A stretch of 29,646 bases of DNA, from the NCBI GenBank assembly GCA_964447605.1, contig CAYUTA010000033.1, positions 1 to 29,646 on the forward strand, written 5' to 3'. Positions 1 through 8,217 of this stretch are shown here, piece by piece (the stretch's first letter is position 1; each line of letters begins with the position of its first letter). This stretch comes from CAYUTA01 sp964447605 (GTDB lineage: Bacteria; Bacillota; Clostridia; Christensenellales; CAG-138). A program made the translations under genes and the position numbers. A model generated the notes under the pieces. That model searched no databases, was not told where the DNA came from, and saw only the letters and a list, made by a program, of their open reading frames with translations.

Positions 1-1068
1 TGCCTGGCGGCTTTTGCCGGCTGTGCGCAGCCCGCAGCGCAGGCCCCCGTAACGGGTGAACCCGCCGAGCCCGCCGAGCCCGTCGAGCCCGCTGGGGCGG
101 ATGAAGCCGTTACACCGGAAACCATCCAAATCGAAAAACTGAACCTCTATTTTGTGCCTTCCCGCGAGCCTGATGAAATCGTCACCGTCACGGAACCCCT
201 CAAAGAGCTGCTGAAAGATGAGATGGTCAATCATGGCTATGAGGTGGGTGAGGTGGAGATATTCGTGGGCACCACCTATGAGGCGGTGGGCGAGGCGCTT
301 TCCGCAGGAACCGCCGACATTGGTTTCGGCATGCCTGGCGGCACCTATGTGCTCTATGATGACGGCGCAGACGTGATCCTCACCTCCACCCGCGACGGCC
401 TGAGCAAGGACTCGGACAACGCCAAGGATTGGAATGACGGCCAGCCTACGGAAGCCACCGACAAACAGGCGGTGTCCTATCGCGCACTGATGATCGCCGG
501 CCCCTCGGAAAAGGGCCAAGCCGTGGCCGCCAAGGTCAACGCGGGCGAAGAGCTCACATGGGACGATATCAACGGCCTCAGCTGGAGCGTGATGAATTCC
601 TCCTCCTCCGCCGGATATATCTATCCTGCGCTGTGGACGCAGGAGCGGTATGGCAAAGGCATCACAGACCTGGCCAATGCCGTCCAGTCCGATTCCTATG
701 GCAGTGCGTTCGCACGCCTGGCTTCCGGCCAGGTGGATGCCTTGATGACCTATGCCGACGCCCGCCGCGACTATGTGGGCAAGTGGACGAGCGAATATGC
801 CCGTACCGCCTCCATTTGGGAGGAGACCAATGTCATCGGCGTTACCCCCGGCATCTATAACGATACCATCGCTGTGAGCAAGACCTCGCCCATCATGGAC
901 GATGCTTTGAAGGCAGCCTTGCAGGAAGCGTTTATCAATATTGCCGCGACCGATGAGGGCAAGGCGGTCATCGCCATATACAGCCACAATGGGTATCAAA
1001 AGGCCGTTTCTTCCGACTACGATAACGAGCGCGCGGCCCAGGAGCTGATCCAGAGCCTTAGCAACTGA
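1..1068 (+). CDS. phnD: PhnD-type substrate-binding lipoprotein, 5' end cut by window
   Basis: Periplasmic-type binding protein of the phosphonate ABC transporter family, expected to be lipid-anchored outside the membrane and to deliver a phosphonate-like ligand to PhnE. The frame is open from base 1 and gives 355 residues; the true start lies to the left. The first residues read CLAAFAGC, which looks like the end of a lipoprotein signal with the modified Cys at residue 8. A Pro/Glu-rich linker follows (about residues 14-32), then the binding fold beginning near LYFVPSREPDEI, a typical PhnD opening, with TADIGFGMPGG further on. An internal ATG at 154 would lose the signal and is not the start. 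phnC and two phnE genes follow. The ligand is unknown: phosphonate, phosphite, or another phosphate compound are all possible, and the nucleotidase at the end of the operon does not settle this. Confidence 0.9.
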   Translation, partial: CLAAFAGCAQPAAQAPVTGEPAEPAEPVEPAGADEAVTPETIQIEKLNLYFVPSREPDEIVTVTEPLKELLKDEMVNHGYEVGEVEIFVGTTYEAVGEALSAGTADIGFGMPGGTYVLYDDGADVILTSTRDGLSKDSDNAKDWNDGQPTEATDKQAVSYRALMIAGPSEKGQAVAAKVNAGEELTWDDINGLSWSVMNSSSSAGYIYPALWTQERYGKGITDLANAVQSDSYGSAFARLASGQVDALMTYADARRDYVGKWTSEYARTASIWEETNVIGVTPGIYNDTIAVSKTSPIMDDALKAALQEAFINIAATDEGKAVIAIYSHNGYQKAVSSDYDNERAAQELIQSLSN

Positions 1069-1092
1069 GCGTTCGGCACAAGGCCGCATCGA

Positions 1093-1121
1093 TACGCGGA
1101 GGCGGAAACCGCCTCCGCGTA
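1093..1121 (+). promoter_or_regulatory. Intercistronic hairpin between phnD and phnC
   Basis: A perfect 13-bp inverted repeat (arms 1093-1105 and 1109-1121, AAA loop) lies 25 bases after the phnD stop and 39 bases before phnC. No T-run follows, so it is unlikely to be a full terminator. Inference: it stabilises the 3' end of the phnD message or attenuates downstream transcription, so the binding protein is made in excess over the ATPase and permeases. Confidence 0.75.
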
Positions 1122-1160
1122 CTTCCATGCAATATCCATTCTGGCTGGGAGGTTCTCTCA

Positions 1161-1925
1161 ATGATTCATTTCGAACATGTTTCAAAAATATACCCCAATG
1201 GCGCGGTGGGTCTGGACAACGTGACGCTGGATATTGGGCAGGGTGAATTCGTGGCCATCATCGGCCTTTCCGGCGCCGGGAAATCCACCCTGCTCAGGGC
1301 CATCAACCGCATGCACGATATCACCGGTGGCGCCGTGTTTGTAGATGACAACAATGTGTCCGCTTTGAAAGGAAGGGCCCTTCGCCGGTTCCGCAGGAAT
1401 ATCGGCATGATATTCCAATCCTTCAACCTTGTGACACGCACTACGGTGATAAAAAACGTGCTGATGGCGCGGGTGCCGGATATGCCTTTCTGGCGTACCC
1501 TGCTGGGGGTATTCAAAAAGGAGGATAAGCTTCTTGCGCTGGAATGCCTGGATAAAGTGGGCATACTGGACAAGGCGTATATCCGGGCGGATCAGCTTTC
1601 CGGCGGGCAGCAACAGCGGGTGGCCCTTGCCCGCACGCTTGCCCAGAACCCCAAGATTATCCTGGCCGACGAGCCTGTGGCCGCGCTGGATCCCGTGACG
1701 GCAAAGCAGGTCATGGAGGATTTTATAAGGATCAACCGGGATATGGGCATCTCTATCCTGATAAACATCCACCATGTGGAATTGGCCTTAACGTATGCAA
1801 ACCGCATCATCGGCATCCGCGCCGGGCAAATCGTTTTTGACGGCCCGTCCAAGGACGTGACCCAGGACGTTCTTGATATCATCTATGAAGGGCATATTCC
1901 TGAAAGCGGAGGGGAAGCGCCATGA
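1161..1925 (+). CDS. phnC: Phosphonate ABC transporter ATP-binding protein
   Basis: Cytoplasmic ATPase (254 aa) that powers the PhnD/PhnE importer. The sequence shows Walker A GLSGAGKST (residues 35-43), a Q-loop at Q86, the ABC signature LSGGQ (146-150) and Walker B IILADEP (166-172) followed by the D-loop AALD. Length and order match PhnC-type ATPases. The start is supported by a GGGAGG ribosome binding site 10 bases upstream of ATG 1161. The stop overlaps the next start as ATGA (1922-1925), so translation is probably coupled to the first permease. Open frames on the opposite strand inside it are shadows. Confidence 0.95.
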   Translation: MIHFEHVSKIYPNGAVGLDNVTLDIGQGEFVAIIGLSGAGKSTLLRAINRMHDITGGAVFVDDNNVSALKGRALRRFRRNIGMIFQSFNLVTRTTVIKNVLMARVPDMPFWRTLLGVFKKEDKLLALECLDKVGILDKAYIRADQLSGGQQQRVALARTLAQNPKIILADEPVAALDPVTAKQVMEDFIRINRDMGISILINIHHVELALTYANRIIGIRAGQIVFDGPSKDVTQDVLDIIYEGHIPESGGEAP

Positions 1926-2743
1926 CCCTTTATGATAAACTCTGCAAGCCGCAAACGTTGCGGCTCGCCAACGGCAAGATGGTGGAGGAAAAAGCCTCCC
2001 GGACGCCGCTTATTCTGTTTGTCCTGGCGGTTGCCACCGTCATATCCGTCAAGGTCACCGGATTCGACCTCAAGACCCTCCTCCAGCGCGGCAACCAGTT
2101 TTTTGTCATCCTTGGGCAAATGTTCCCGCCCAATGGCAGCTATGTCTCCAGCATCTGGCAGCCGCTGTTCGACACCATCAAGATGTCTTTGCTGGGTTCC
2201 CTCATCGGCAGCGTCCTTGCCGCCCCCTTTGCCGTCATCGCTTCTACCAACATCGTGCATAACCGCATCTGCATCGGTGTCGTGCGGTTTATCCTGAGCC
2301 TTATCCGCACGCTGCCCACGCTGGTAACGGCGCTGATCGCCACCTACATGTTTGGGCTGGGGACCACAGCCGGTACGTTTGCCATCGCCGTATTCACCTT
2401 TGCCTATGTGGGCAAGCAGCTATATGAGCAGATAGAGACGGTGGATATGGGGGCATACGAGGCCATGGAAGCCCTGGGTTCCACGAAGCTCCGCGCGTTC
2501 CTTATGGCCATTTTGCCGCAGGTGCTGCCGGTATACCTTTCCATTTGCCTCTTCTGTTTCGAGGGGAATGTGCGCTACGCTTCCATCCTGGGCTATGTGG
2601 GAGCCGGCGGCCTGGGCCTTATCCTCAATGAGAAGATCGGCTGGCGGGACTATGCCAGCGTCGGCATGATCCTCATCGTATTGTTCGTCGCTGTGCTGCT
2701 GATAGAGTCCGTCAGCCAGTACATCCGCCGCAAGCTTTCTTAG
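1922..2743 (+). CDS. phnE: Phosphonate ABC transporter permease, first copy
   Basis: Integral membrane subunit (273 aa) of the importer. There is one hydrophobic segment near residues 28-46 and a binding-protein-dependent permease domain after residue 75 with several further membrane spans. The cytoplasmic EAA loop that contacts PhnC is visible as EAMEALGSTKLRAF followed by PQVLP, and GYVGAGGLG lies near the C-terminus. The start overlaps the phnC stop by four bases. It is one of two adjacent permeases, which probably form a heterodimer. Confidence 0.93.
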   Translation: MTLYDKLCKPQTLRLANGKMVEEKASRTPLILFVLAVATVISVKVTGFDLKTLLQRGNQFFVILGQMFPPNGSYVSSIWQPLFDTIKMSLLGSLIGSVLAAPFAVIASTNIVHNRICIGVVRFILSLIRTLPTLVTALIATYMFGLGTTAGTFAIAVFTFAYVGKQLYEQIETVDMGAYEAMEALGSTKLRAFLMAILPQVLPVYLSICLFCFEGNVRYASILGYVGAGGLGLILNEKIGWRDYASVGMILIVLFVAVLLIESVSQYIRRKLS

Positions 2744-2758
2744 TCTGGAGGAAGGGAC

Positions 2759-3568
2759 ATGAATCGATCTGTCTTTGAAAAATACAGGGAAGCGCCTAAG
2801 ACCTGGTATATCAAGCTTCTGCTGGCCTTCATCATCGCCGCGCTTATCGCATGGTCGTCTTCGGCCTTGGAAGGGGGGACCTCAGGGGGCCAAGGATGGA
2901 GCATTGCAGGGCGCATCCTTTCCGGTATTTTCCGCCCGGATACAGAGCTGCTGTTTGATTTGACAAAATCAGGGGTGGCGTACCTGCTGCTTGAAACCGT
3001 GTGTATCGCTTTCCTGGGCACCATCGTTGGCGCGGTCTTCTCCATTCCGCTGTCCTTCCTCTCAGCCACCAACCTTGTCCCCAGGCCCGTTGCCGTTGTG
3101 GCGCATACCTGCATCATGGCCATCCGCACCATCCCGGCCTTCGTCTATGGCCTTATGTTTATCCGCGTCACCGGGCCCGGACCTTTTGCAGGCCTGATGA
3201 CCATGTCGGTGTGTTCTATCGGCATGGTGTCCAAGATGTTTACGGAATATATCGAGGGATTGGATAAGCGGATATTGGAATCCCTGGATGCGGCTGGGTG
3301 CAATACCTTCCAAAAGATACGCTATGGCATCATCCCGCAGCTGTTCCCCGATTTTATGTCCACCATCATCTACCGGTTCGATATGAACCTCAGAGACGCC
3401 ACCGTGCTGGGCTTGGTTGGAGCGGGCGGCATAGGCGCCCCCTTGATCTTCGCCATGAGTTCCTACCGCTGGAACGAGGTGGGGGCCATCCTGGCCGGGC
3501 TTATTGTGCTGATATTCCTCATCGAGATGTTCTCCACAAAAATCCGAGTGAAGCTTGCGCGAGGGTAA
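2759..3568 (+). CDS. phnE: Phosphonate ABC transporter permease, second copy
   Basis: Second membrane subunit (269 aa), 15 bases after the first, with a GGAGGAAGGG ribosome binding site before ATG 2759. It has an N-terminal span (about residues 18-36), a permease domain, an EAA loop reading ESLDAAGCNTFQKIRYG then PQLFP, and GLVGAGGIGAP near the end, matching PhnE. It differs enough from the first copy to be an old duplication rather than a recent repeat. The expected complex is PhnC2 with one copy of each permease and external PhnD. Confidence 0.93.
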   Translation: MNRSVFEKYREAPKTWYIKLLLAFIIAALIAWSSSALEGGTSGGQGWSIAGRILSGIFRPDTELLFDLTKSGVAYLLLETVCIAFLGTIVGAVFSIPLSFLSATNLVPRPVAVVAHTCIMAIRTIPAFVYGLMFIRVTGPGPFAGLMTMSVCSIGMVSKMFTEYIEGLDKRILESLDAAGCNTFQKIRYGIIPQLFPDFMSTIIYRFDMNLRDATVLGLVGAGGIGAPLIFAMSSYRWNEVGAILAGLIVLIFLIEMFSTKIRVKLARG

Positions 3569-3570
3569 TA

Positions 3571-5115
3571 ATGGCAGGGAAAAAACTAACTATTTATTAT
3601 ACCACCGATCTGCATGGGCATTTCTATCCCACCACCTATGGCGATAGAGCGGAGCGTGCGCTTGGCCTTTTCCGCTGTGCGCCGCGCTTTGAAAAGGATG
3701 GGGACACGCTTATCATCGACGGGGGCGATACCCTGCAGGGCTCCCCATTTGCCGCCTATTGCATGAAGAAACTCCATTCGGCGCAGCCGGTGGCGGAGAT
3801 CATGAACCGTTGCGGCTATGATGTGGTGACCCTCGGTAACCATGACTTCAACTATGGCCTGGCGTACCTTCAGGATTATCTCGCCCATGGGGGCTTTGAT
3901 TGCGTTTGTGAAAATATACGGGATGAGGAGGGGGATGCCATCTATCCCTATATCATAAAGACCATGCAAAACGGCCTGCGCATCGGCATCGCGGGCATTG
4001 TGACAGATCATGTGAATATCTGGGAAAAGCCGGAGAACTTGGCGGGCGTCCGCATCTCCGAGCCGTTTGAAGCCGCAAGGAGCGCGCTGGAGCGCATGCG
4101 GGACAAAGCCGATCTCACCGTTTGCATCTATCACGGCGGCTTTGAACGGGACCTGCATACCGGGCGGCTGCTCTCACAGAGCGGGGAAAACATAGCCTAC
4201 CGGCTCTGCCAGGAACTGGATTATGATATCCTCCTCACCGGCCATCAGCATCTATCCCTGCACGGCCGCCGGATACACGGCACATATGCCCTGCAGGGCG
4301 CCGACAATGGGCGGGAGTTTCACCGGCTCACCGTTTCCATAAACAATGGCTGCAAACGCGTTTCATCCGAGCGCATAGCGGCGGACGCGCCGATGGACAC
4401 TGCCCTTGCCAATGGGTTTGGCGCGCTGGAAGCGGCTGTCCAGGGCTGGCTGGACGAGGATGTGGGCAGGCTCCCGCATGCGCTGGCCAAGGCGCCCCAT
4501 TTGCAAATGGCGGCCTGCGGCAGCGATATCGCGCGGATGTTCCTGGATGTCCAGCTACAATTTTCAGGCGCCCAGATCTCAGCGGTCAGCCTGGCAAACG
4601 ATATCACGGGCTTTGGCCAATCCGTCACCAGGAGAGAGATCCTCGCCAGCTACCCCTATTCCAATACGCTCGTGGTGCATGAGATCACCGGGGCTAAGCT
4701 CCGCGCTGCGCTCGAGCGCTCCGCCGCTTATTTCTCCCTTGGGCAGGATGGCGCGCTGGCCGTTTCAGAGACATTCCTAATGCCCAAGGTGGAGCATTAT
4801 AACTACGATTATTACGCGGGCATTGCCTACCGCATCGACGTATCCAGGCCTGTGGGCAGGCGCATCGTTTCCCTGCGGTACAAGGGAAACGATGTCCATC
4901 CCGACGATGTGTATTCCATTTGCATAAGTAACTACCGCGCCAGCGGCGCGGGCGGCTACGACATGTATCCCGGCTGCCGCGTATTGCGGGAGATACAACA
5001 GGACATATCCGATCTGATCATGGAATATTTTGAGCGCGGCCTGCAAAACAACCTATTCCAGCGCTTGACATTTCAATATGAGGTCACGGGCGGGCGGCTG
5101 CCGTGGGCGGAATAG
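3571..5115 (+). CDS. Metallophosphatase / 5'-nucleotidase family protein
   Basis: A 514-residue protein of the UshA/5'-nucleotidase family: N-terminal metallophosphoesterase domain plus C-terminal substrate-binding domain. Metal-binding motifs are present: TTDLHGH (D13, H15), GGDTLQGSP (D53), GNHD (N90-D92) and GHQH near residue 226. The C-terminal domain has NTLVVHEITGAKLRAALE. The usual members are exported, but no signal peptide is visible here, so it is probably cytoplasmic. Start 3571 is chosen because it has a GAGGG site just upstream and sits two bases after phnE; an upstream in-frame extension would overlap phnE heavily. Family activity is removal of phosphate from nucleotides or cyclic nucleotides. 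Its place in the operon suggests it processes the imported compound or salvages phosphate. Confidence 0.88.
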   Translation: MAGKKLTIYYTTDLHGHFYPTTYGDRAERALGLFRCAPRFEKDGDTLIIDGGDTLQGSPFAAYCMKKLHSAQPVAEIMNRCGYDVVTLGNHDFNYGLAYLQDYLAHGGFDCVCENIRDEEGDAIYPYIIKTMQNGLRIGIAGIVTDHVNIWEKPENLAGVRISEPFEAARSALERMRDKADLTVCIYHGGFERDLHTGRLLSQSGENIAYRLCQELDYDILLTGHQHLSLHGRRIHGTYALQGADNGREFHRLTVSINNGCKRVSSERIAADAPMDTALANGFGALEAAVQGWLDEDVGRLPHALAKAPHLQMAACGSDIARMFLDVQLQFSGAQISAVSLANDITGFGQSVTRREILASYPYSNTLVVHEITGAKLRAALERSAAYFSLGQDGALAVSETFLMPKVEHYNYDYYAGIAYRIDVSRPVGRRIVSLRYKGNDVHPDDVYSICISNYRASGAGGYDMYPGCRVLREIQQDISDLIMEYFERGLQNNLFQRLTFQYEVTGGRLPWAE

Positions 5116-5209
5116 AGCAAACCCGGGCCGCGGTAATATATGCGTCTTGCGTATGCTCCTCGCTCTAAAATAATCATTGCGCCGGGATGAAAGCCAAATC
5201 AATCATCGT

Positions 5210-6120
5210 TTACCGTGGGATTTCATTTGCGAACCCGCAAAGCATCCATATCGTGAAAACAACACGCGTCAAAGCGATCTCCGCTCCACTTACAAGCCGG
5301 CAATGCTTTGGCGCTGCCGGCTTCTTCATGACGTACCGGCGGCTGATAACCCTGTCGCTCTCCCCCTGTCCCAGCATACCGCCGGCAGCCATCCCGTTCC
5401 GAATTCGCATGCCCCGCAGCTGACGGGCTACCTGATGGTTGTATTCCTGCGGATTTTTCCAGTAGTAACCGTTTACGCTCTTTCCGTCCTGGAATAAGTC
5501 AAGCGCCTGTTTCAGCACGTCCGCCTGATCTCGCTTTTCATATATGCCGCGCAGATATTTGGATACATACGGATTTGCGCCGCTCGCCGCTCATATTCGA
5601 AAAAGTGCACGCCGCGTTCGAACAGATCGGCCGCTTCGCGCATGGATGCTTCATGCACAAATGTCTTCCCGTCCAACGTCCCGATTTCATTCTCAGAAAA
5701 ATCCGTGTTGATTTTTCCGGATCCATTGGATAAAATAATATTATCAGTAGAGGATGGAATGTATTTTCGCGCCGGTCCAACAACCATGTTGAACAATTCT
5801 TCTACCGATATGGAAGATCTCGGTGTGACGTGCACGCTCTGTTGGACTTGTCCATCACCGGCCGCGTCTGTAGCACCGAGATTTTCTATTGCCTCCAGTT
5901 CAAGGATTCTCGAATCGTATAGCTTATTTATCCTGCTGCCATAATTGTTGCCTTCAACATACGTTATGATATCTGACGGCAGTTGCACCCTGCTTCCATC
6001 AACCGCTTTGTTTGTTCTAGCAAACTCACAATAACCGATTTGGCGAATCCTTCCTCCTTTTTCTTCTTTGCTGTTCAACATGTATTGTAGGCCTACAAAC
6101 CCGTACCATGTTTTTCGCAC
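5210..6120 (-). pseudogene. Frameshifted gene of unknown function next to tRNA-fMet
   Basis: Reading leftward, one frame runs from a GTG at 6120 to a stop at 5512. A second frame, open before and after that stop, continues to 5210. The join is natural near 5580-5592: the first frame reads HFFEYERRA and the second continues as NPYVSKYLRGIYEKRD, then LKQALDLFQDGKSVNGYYW. Together they would make a protein of about 300 residues. I do not recognise a family. The segment is less GC-rich than its neighbours, which hints at acquired DNA, and it ends beside a tRNA gene. The last part (5210 to about 5400) looks low in coding quality, so the original end is uncertain. It could also be one intact gene with a sequencing error. 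Confidence 0.5.
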
Positions 6121-6127
6121 TTTATCC

Positions 6128-6156
6128 TTGACTTTCGGCTTCCGTTGTGCTATATT
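6128..6156 (+). promoter_or_regulatory. Promoter of tRNA-fMet
   Basis: A TTGACT -35 box (6128-6133), a 17-base spacer and a TATATT -10 box (6151-6156) lie 26 bases upstream of the tRNA, the expected arrangement for a strong sigma-A promoter of a monocistronic tRNA gene. Confidence 0.75.
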
Positions 6157-6182
6157 TCTAACTGCGCTTTATAGTGCGCCGT

Positions 6183-6258
<76 letters not shown>

Positions 6259-6261
6259 TTT

Positions 6262-6290
6262 AAAAAGCCCCTGTTTTAGGGGCTTTTTTC
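6262..6290 (+). terminator. Intrinsic terminator after tRNA-fMet
   Basis: Stem AAAAGCCCC / GGGGCTTTT with loop TGTTTTA, ending in a run of T, placed four bases after the tRNA. The A-run on the left arm also allows it to work on the opposite strand. Confidence 0.9.
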
Positions 6291-6622
6291 TTTTCTATAG
6301 CTATGCCGGTTGTTTGGAAACAGGCAATTTACGATGGTTGTACGATGCTTTGAAATAATGGAATGGATGGAATCAACTGGAGGGAATTGGCCATTTACGC
6401 GAAAACCCTGCTGTCATGTGGTGCGGTTCAGCGTCACGAAGCGGCTTTCATCTCACTGCAAAACTATTCCGGTGGACTTGCAATCAACGGTGATACCGGG
6501 GCAAGCGCATAAAAATTGCATTTTCATATGCTTTGTATAAGAACGATACAGGCGCTTTTCACAATGGTTGCGCTTGTTTTTCTTATAGCGGTTCATGCGT
6601 TTGCCCTGACGGCGATACCGTT
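6291..6622. other. Intergenic, no gene seen
   Basis: About 330 bases of mixed composition between the tRNA terminator and the stop of the leftward lipoprotein gene. Short open frames here lack ribosome binding sites and recognisable protein. A small hairpin ACGGCGATACCGT followed by TTT (6609-6624) lies at the lipoprotein 3' end. A 16-base sequence at 6588-6603 recurs at 12707-12722. Confidence 0.5.
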
Positions 6623-8128
6623 TTAGTAACCCCGCTCCACATCGATGACATTGCCGTCGACGGCGTTGACGGAGAGCATGGAACCAAACTTGAAATCGCT
6701 GGAGCCGGGGCGTTCCCCGCTGGAGATCATCCTTGCGCCATAGAAATTCCAAACGGGAATCAGCAGGCCGGAAAAAGGCTGTCCCTGCTCGACGATGCGC
6801 TGGAGCGAGAGCGTGACGCGGTCGATCTTTACCTCGACGGAGTCGTGATACTCGTCCCTTGCCTCGGACTCGAATTCCATCGGCAGTATCTTTTGCGCAA
6901 TCTCCAAAATCTCAGAAAACGGCCTGAGCTGTGCTGCATCACTGACGGTTTCAAGGATGTTCACCGGTGCGTCCCAACCGACATGTTCCACGCCGCAATC
7001 GTCCGTCCGAATAGAGATGCCCTCAGCGCCCCAATAGGTGCTGTTTCGCCCAGAACCGGATCCCATGCCAGCTACGCAGGGAATATCGCCAATCCTTCTG
7101 GTGCATGTGATACGATAGTAGTAGCCGGTGGCTTCGGGCACATTCCACCCTGGATGGCGGTCACTGCAAAGATAGATATCGGTGACGTCAAAGGTATCGG
7201 CAACGCCTATACGCATGAGGATGCTGCCTGCTTGTGCCGCCGCTTCTGCAGGCGTCAGCTTGATCAGGCCCTGCGTATATTCAGGAAGCGCTTCGTTGCG
7301 TCCAATCCAGACCGTATCGTGACCGTCGCCATCATGGACGCCGCCGGTCGTCACGCTATAGCTGAGCCTTGCGTTTCGCATGACGGGGATCGTCGCCGAA
7401 CCCGACACAGTACCATCCTCTTCCACATCGTCCCAGGAGATCGATTCTGTAATTTCACGGTCATTTTCCACGGAGAAGAAACATGTTCGATTTTCGTTCA
7501 TCAAATCGACGCCGTCATGATAGATGGTGATGCCGTCGGCCCGCTCTGCAATGCGTTTCAGCTTGCTTGTGCCGAGCACGGGCGTTATGGTTTCCGGCGC
7601 GCCAGTAAGCTGCGTTTCAAAGTCTTTGATATAGTCCTGAGCAAAGTCCTTGTCCGAAGCGGATGTGGATTCGTCCACCAGCACGCCGCGATAGTAGGCC
7701 AGCAAATCCTCCAATTCCGATTTCGTGCGTTCATAAACCGTTTTATACATCGGCACGTCGCCAACCAGCCCCTGATAGAAGCGATCCACCGTCTCCTGCG
7801 AAAACTGGGCGGGTTCCACCCGAATAATAGGCAGGTCGTTTTCCGGCACAAACACGGGCGCATCGATGGAAACGGTCAGCTTGCCATCTGCAGATGCATT
7901 CTCCCATGTGAGTTGCTCCGGCGCGCCAATGCGCTCTGCAAGCAGATTCCTGTCCTCAAGTACAGCGGCGGCGCTTCCCTCCGACTGCGCCTGCTCCACA
8001 ATTTGCGAGGTATTCGTTTTCGCCGCCACGCTTGCGCCGGGCGCATTGGCGCATCCTACGAACGCAAGCGGCATCGCCGCCACTCCGATCCATGCGAGAA
8101 CCCGTTTGATCAATCGTTTGACTTTCAT
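6623..8128 (-). CDS. Lipoprotein of unknown function, linked to two-component system
   Basis: A 501-residue predicted lipoprotein. It begins MKVKRLIKR, followed by a hydrophobic stretch and lipobox AFVGC (Cys 26), so it should be anchored on the outer face of the membrane. The mature part is acidic, with no motif I can assign; it resembles the large uncharacterised lipoproteins common in Clostridia. The ribosome binding site AGGGAG is nine bases before ATG 8128. It follows the sensor kinase gene with an 89-base gap that holds three TGTAAG repeats, so it may be a target of that system or part of its sensing. A long rightward open frame covering this gene is its antisense shadow. Confidence 0.85.
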   Translation of the reverse strand: MKVKRLIKRVLAWIGVAAMPLAFVGCANAPGASVAAKTNTSQIVEQAQSEGSAAAVLEDRNLLAERIGAPEQLTWENASADGKLTVSIDAPVFVPENDLPIIRVEPAQFSQETVDRFYQGLVGDVPMYKTVYERTKSELEDLLAYYRGVLVDESTSASDKDFAQDYIKDFETQLTGAPETITPVLGTSKLKRIAERADGITIYHDGVDLMNENRTCFFSVENDREITESISWDDVEEDGTVSGSATIPVMRNARLSYSVTTGGVHDGDGHDTVWIGRNEALPEYTQGLIKLTPAEAAAQAGSILMRIGVADTFDVTDIYLCSDRHPGWNVPEATGYYYRITCTRRIGDIPCVAGMGSGSGRNSTYWGAEGISIRTDDCGVEHVGWDAPVNILETVSDAAQLRPFSEILEIAQKILPMEFESEARDEYHDSVEVKIDRVTLSLQRIVEQGQPFSGLLIPVWNFYGARMISSGERPGSSDFKFGSMLSVNAVDGNVIDVERGY

Positions 8129-8174
8129 TTGTTCATTCTCCCTTCGCTGGTTTCTTCCACCTTACCGCAAGGGA

Positions 8175-8213
8175 TGTAAGCAAGTCCTCGGCAAACTGTA
8201 AGCAACCTGTAAG
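8175..8213 (-). promoter_or_regulatory. Phased TGTAAG repeats, likely response-regulator operator
   Basis: Three exact copies of TGTAAG (read on the + strand) start at 8175, 8197 and 8208, spacings of 22 and 11 bases, i.e. whole helical turns. On the gene strand this is CTTACAGGTTGCTTACAG plus a third CTTACA. OmpR/PhoB-type regulators bind 11-bp-spaced direct repeats of this kind. A similar pair precedes the response regulator gene. A weak -10 candidate TAAGGT (8159-8164) lies at the same distance as in the regulator promoter. Confidence 0.65.
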
Positions 8214-8217
8214 TAAA

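Noticed and set aside
6533..8179. 548-codon rightward open frame
   Set aside because: It is antisense to the lipoprotein gene, has no ribosome binding site or recognisable domain, and the leftward product has a clear lipoprotein signal.
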